The notes below the pieces were generated by a model that saw nothing but the letters and a program-made list of their open reading frames with translations, did not search any database and was not told where the DNA came from. A stretch of 64,000 bases of DNA from Pelagibacterium limicola. GTDB taxonomy: Bacteria; Pseudomonadota; Alphaproteobacteria; Rhizobiales; Devosiaceae. The stretch covers positions 310,001-374,000 of the forward strand of contig NZ_JADQDB010000004.1 of the NCBI RefSeq assembly GCF_015694405.1, given 5' to 3'. The stretch's first letter is position 1. The number at the start of each line of letters is the position of its first letter. A program made the translations under genes and the position numbers. Shown here one piece after another: positions 61,340 to 64,000 of the stretch.

Positions 61340-62682
61340 TGAGCGGCATCCATATGGAGGATTTGGTTTTGTGTCTGTGCGCCTTGTCCGATGGGTGTGT
61401 AGGCGATGCCGGCCTTTTCCATTTCGGTGGCGCGGTAGACATTGCGCAGGTCGACAAAGCAGGGGGTAGCCATCAGGGCCCGGATGCGCCCGAGGTCGAG
61501 AGATCGGAACTGGTTCCACTCGGTGACCAGCACCAGGCAATCGGCGTTGTTGGCCAGGTCATAGGCATCGGCGGCGCATTCGAGCCCTTCGATGAGGGAT
61601 TTGGCCATGTCCATGCCTTCGGGGTCGTAGGCCCGGATTTCCGCGCCGGCGTCGCGCAGGGCCTGGATGATGGCGATGGAGGGGGCATCGCGCATGTCGT
61701 CGGTATTGGGCTTGAAGGTCAGGCCCAGAATGCCGATCCGCTTGCCGCGCACCGAGCCCCCGCAGGCCGCGATGACCTTGCGGCCCATGGCCCGCTTGCG
61801 GTTCTCGTTGACCGCCACGGTCGCCTCGATCAGCCGCAGCGGCGCGTCATATTCCTGGCCCGTCTTGACCAGGGCCAGCGTATCCTTGGGAAAGCAGCTT
61901 CCGCCATAGCCCGGGCCGGCATTGAGGAATTTGGGGCCGATGCGCTTGTCGAGCCCGATCCCGCGCGCCACCGCCTGTACGTCGCCCCCCGCCTTCTCGC
62001 ACAGGTCGGCCATCTCGTTGATGAAGGTGATCTTCATGGCCAGGAAGGCATTGGCGGCGTATTTGATGAGTTCGGCGGTGCGGCGGCCGGTGAACATCAG
62101 GGGCGCCTGGTTGAGATAGAGCGGGCGGTAGACCTCTTCCATCACGGGGCGGGCCCGCTCGTCCTCGAGCCCCACAACGATGCGGTCGGGGCGCTTGAAG
62201 TCCTCGATCGCGGCGCCCTCGCGCAGGAATTCGGGGTTGGAGACGACGACGAAATCGGCATCGGGGTTGGTCTCGCCGATGATCCGCTCGACATCGTCCC
62301 CGCTTCCCACCGGCACGGTCGACTTGGTGACGATCACCGTGAACCCTTCGAGCGCGCGGGCGATATCGGCGGCCGCCGCATGGACATAGGAGAGGTCTGC
62401 ATGTCCGTCCCCGCGCCGCGAGGGCGTGCCGACCGCGATGAAGACCACATCGGCCTTGCCCACCGCCGCCGCCAGATCGGTCGTGAAATCGAGCCGCCCC
62501 GCCTCCATGTTGGTGCGCACCAGTTCCTCGAGCCCGGGCTCGTAGATCGGCATTACCCCGTCCCGCAAGCGCTCCAGCTTGCCCGCGTCCACATCAACGC
62601 ACGTCACCCAATGACCGAAATCGGCAAAACACGCCCCGCTCACCAGCCCAACATAGCCAGACCCTACCATCGCTATATGCAT
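61336..62682 (-). CDS. UDP-glucose 6-dehydrogenase
   Basis: 448-residue enzyme that oxidises UDP-glucose to UDP-glucuronate with two NAD. Start MHIAMVGSGYVGLVSGACFADFG minus its tail gives the NAD fold; STVPVGSG, the catalytic loop GYGGSCFPKD with the active Cys, and GLTFKPNTDDMRDAPS follow. Length is standard (430-450). It is the first gene of the minus-strand EPS run. Together with the epimerase it indicates a uronic-acid-containing polysaccharide. Known names are ugd, udg and rkpK. Confidence 0.95.
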   Translation of the reverse strand: MHIAMVGSGYVGLVSGACFADFGHWVTCVDVDAGKLERLRDGVMPIYEPGLEELVRTNMEAGRLDFTTDLAAAVGKADVVFIAVGTPSRRGDGHADLSYVHAAAADIARALEGFTVIVTKSTVPVGSGDDVERIIGETNPDADFVVVSNPEFLREGAAIEDFKRPDRIVVGLEDERARPVMEEVYRPLYLNQAPLMFTGRRTAELIKYAANAFLAMKITFINEMADLCEKAGGDVQAVARGIGLDKRIGPKFLNAGPGYGGSCFPKDTLALVKTGQEYDAPLRLIEATVAVNENRKRAMGRKVIAACGGSVRGKRIGILGLTFKPNTDDMRDAPSIAIIQALRDAGAEIRAYDPEGMDMAKSLIEGLECAADAYDLANNADCLVLVTEWNQFRSLDLGRIRALMATPCFVDLRNVYRATEMEKAGIAYTPIGQGAQTQNQILHMDAAQ

Positions 62683-63059
62683 TCCTGAGCTCCTCGCTGT
62701 CTTCCCATCGCTGCCGATGGTTGTCCCGGTTTTGCTGCGTGCAATTCGATTTGGCGATCCCCGCGCTTTTCTGCCAGTTGCTGCGCATTGGCAAGGCTTG
62801 AATTTGACGGAATGAACTTAGACCAGCCAGCCCTGCGCCCAATACCTCATTTTGCAGCATACCCGCCTTGACGAAATCTCATGCACGCAGGCGTTAGACT
62901 GAAAACCGTGTCCAGCAAATGACAGCGCCAGCAAACTACACCCGAGCAGGGCAGGAATATGACAATGGGTCGGTCCCGTATGCCGATACGCCTGCTGGAC
63001 GAACCGGCAATGGCCGCATAACGTGCCTCGGCCTATCCGCCTCAAGTCCGAAAGTCCCC
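62683..63059. promoter_or_regulatory. Divergent spacer between the UDP-glucose dehydrogenase and lyase genes
   Basis: 377 bases that must hold the promoters of both divergent genes. A -35-like TTGACG (62868-62873) has only a poor -10 (GCGTTA/GTTAGA) after it. Several short frames overlap here without recognisable domains. I see no gene. Confidence 0.4.
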
Positions 63060-64000
63060 ATGCCCTCTACTCTCCTCGATTCCGACTATTACCGCGATCA
63101 ATACAGCGCCGGGGCGATGCGGGCGGTCTTTTCCGACACCGCGCGCTATCGATCCTGGCTCGACGTCGAGGTCGCCCTTGCGCGCGCCCAGGCCGATCTC
63201 GGACTGATCCCGCAGGAGGCGGCGCAAGCCATCGCTGCGGCAGCGAAGGTCGAAAATCTCGATATCGTTGCCATGAAGATCGAGTTCGACAGGGCCGGCT
63301 TTGCCATCATGCCTCTGGTGCGCCAGTTGGGTAAGGCAGCGGGGCCGGATGCAGCGCGCTTTGTGCACTGGGGCTCGACCACCCAGGACATTCTCGATAC
63401 CGGGCTGGTGCTGCAAATGCGTGCGGGGCTCGATCTGATTGCCGCCGAGCTCGACGCGGTCTGCATCGCTTTGGCCGCTCTGGCGCGCACGCATCGCAAT
63501 TCGGTGATGGCGGGACGGACCTTCATGCAGCAAGCCGCGCCGATCACCTTCGGATATAAAGCCGCGATCTGGCTCGATGAGATGCTGCGCCACCGCGAGC
63601 GGTTGCCGCAAATCCGCGCGCGGCTCGAAGTGGTTCAATGCGGCGGCGCGGTGGGCACGCTGGCCACCATTGGAGAAAAGGCCCTCGCGATGCGGAAGCG
63701 GCAGGCCGAAATCCTCGGGCTGGGCGATCCCGCCATAAGCTGGCACAACGCGCGAGACGGTTTTACCGAGACCGTTTTCTGGCTGGGGCTCGTCACCGCC
63801 AGCCTCGGCAAGTTCGCCACCGAAATCGCCACCCTGATGCGCACCGAAGTCGGTGAGGTCCGGGAACCTTACGAGACGGGGCGGGGAGCCTCGTCCACCA
63901 TGCCGCAGAAGCGCAACCCGATTGCCTGCCCGCAGGTCATCGCCATCGCCGCCCTCCTGCGCGAAAAAACGGCCTCCCAGATGACGGCGATGATTCAGGA
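63060..64000 (+). CDS. PcaB/PurB-family lyase, N-terminal part, cut by the window edge
   Basis: First 313 residues of a fumarase/aspartase-superfamily enzyme. It starts MPSTLLDSDYYRDQYSAGAM at ATG 63060. Signatures are HWGSTTQDILDT (catalytic His region), GRTFMQQAAPITFG and the flexible loop GRGASSTMPQKRNP with the catalytic Ser. The pattern is closest to 3-carboxy-cis,cis-muconate cycloisomerase (PcaB) and adenylosuccinate lyase. No other protocatechuate-pathway gene is in view, so the exact reaction is open. The frame continues beyond the window. Confidence 0.85.
   Translation, partial: MPSTLLDSDYYRDQYSAGAMRAVFSDTARYRSWLDVEVALARAQADLGLIPQEAAQAIAAAAKVENLDIVAMKIEFDRAGFAIMPLVRQLGKAAGPDAARFVHWGSTTQDILDTGLVLQMRAGLDLIAAELDAVCIALAALARTHRNSVMAGRTFMQQAAPITFGYKAAIWLDEMLRHRERLPQIRARLEVVQCGGAVGTLATIGEKALAMRKRQAEILGLGDPAISWHNARDGFTETVFWLGLVTASLGKFATEIATLMRTEVGEVREPYETGRGASSTMPQKRNPIACPQVIAIAALLREKTASQMTAMIQ

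Noticed and set aside
61339-62688. Long open frame on the plus strand, 449 codons
   Set aside because: It is the exact antisense of the UDP-glucose dehydrogenase gene, whose motifs are unmistakable; long antisense frames are common in GC-rich codon-biased DNA.
62868-62896. Promoter with TTGACG before the PcaB/PurB-family gene
   Set aside because: The -10 position is poor (GCGTTA), so I do not list it as a separate promoter.

Overview
The window looks like a chromosomal segment of an alphaproteobacterium, most likely Hyphomicrobiales near Devosia/Pelagibacterium. This is inferred from the high GC of most of the DNA, the gene families and the tightly overlapping operons; no rRNA or other phylogenetic marker is present. 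I see no tRNA, rRNA, CRISPR array, intact insertion sequence or prophage.

Layout. (a) 1-9549: inositol catabolism. A truncated mmsA/iolA is divergent from a LysR gene. A LacI-type regulator is divergent from an iolG-iolC/J-iolD-iolE-iolB operon that ends in a hairpin. (b) 9634-16950: a LacI regulator behind two facing operator-like sites, then a sugar ABC transporter, a GH63-type (glucosyl/mannosylglycerate hydrolase-like) glycosidase and a PIG-L deacetylase; probably uptake and hydrolysis of a small glycoside. (c) 16992-26191: an LplT-like MFS transporter, an AraC regulator, a large autotransporter with 24 repeats of 25 residues, a membrane diguanylate cyclase and a glycosyltransferase. (d) 26341-37793: a ROK regulator, a PIG-L deacetylase with a fused C-terminal part and a DMT exporter, divergent from a second sugar ABC transporter whose operon also holds an argininosuccinate-lyase-like enzyme and a PfkB sugar kinase. 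(e) 37973-49173: a probable new catabolic locus with two soluble CapA-like proteins, a cytochrome P450 with an unusual I-helix, an FCD-type GntR regulator, a complete dipeptide-type ABC transporter and an MmgE/PrpD protein. A TTGTCGAC motif precedes its transcription units. (f) 49655-62682: an exopolysaccharide locus on the minus strand (UDP-glucose dehydrogenase, UDP-sugar epimerase, flippase, three sulfotransferases, two GT4 enzymes, a Wzy-like protein, an initiating sugar transferase and a Wzz-like protein), with a low-GC central block. (g) 63060-64000: the start of a PcaB/PurB-family lyase cut by the window edge.

How the parts work together. Regions a, b, d and e are substrate-scavenging modules, each with its own regulator. 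In b, d and e the solute-binding-protein gene is followed directly by a GC-rich hairpin before the first permease gene, which probably sets protein stoichiometry. Regions c and f concern the cell surface; three sulfotransferases suggest a sulfated polysaccharide. The best candidates for undescribed biology are the CapA/P450/Dpp/PrpD locus and the ROK/PIG-L/lyase/kinase locus.
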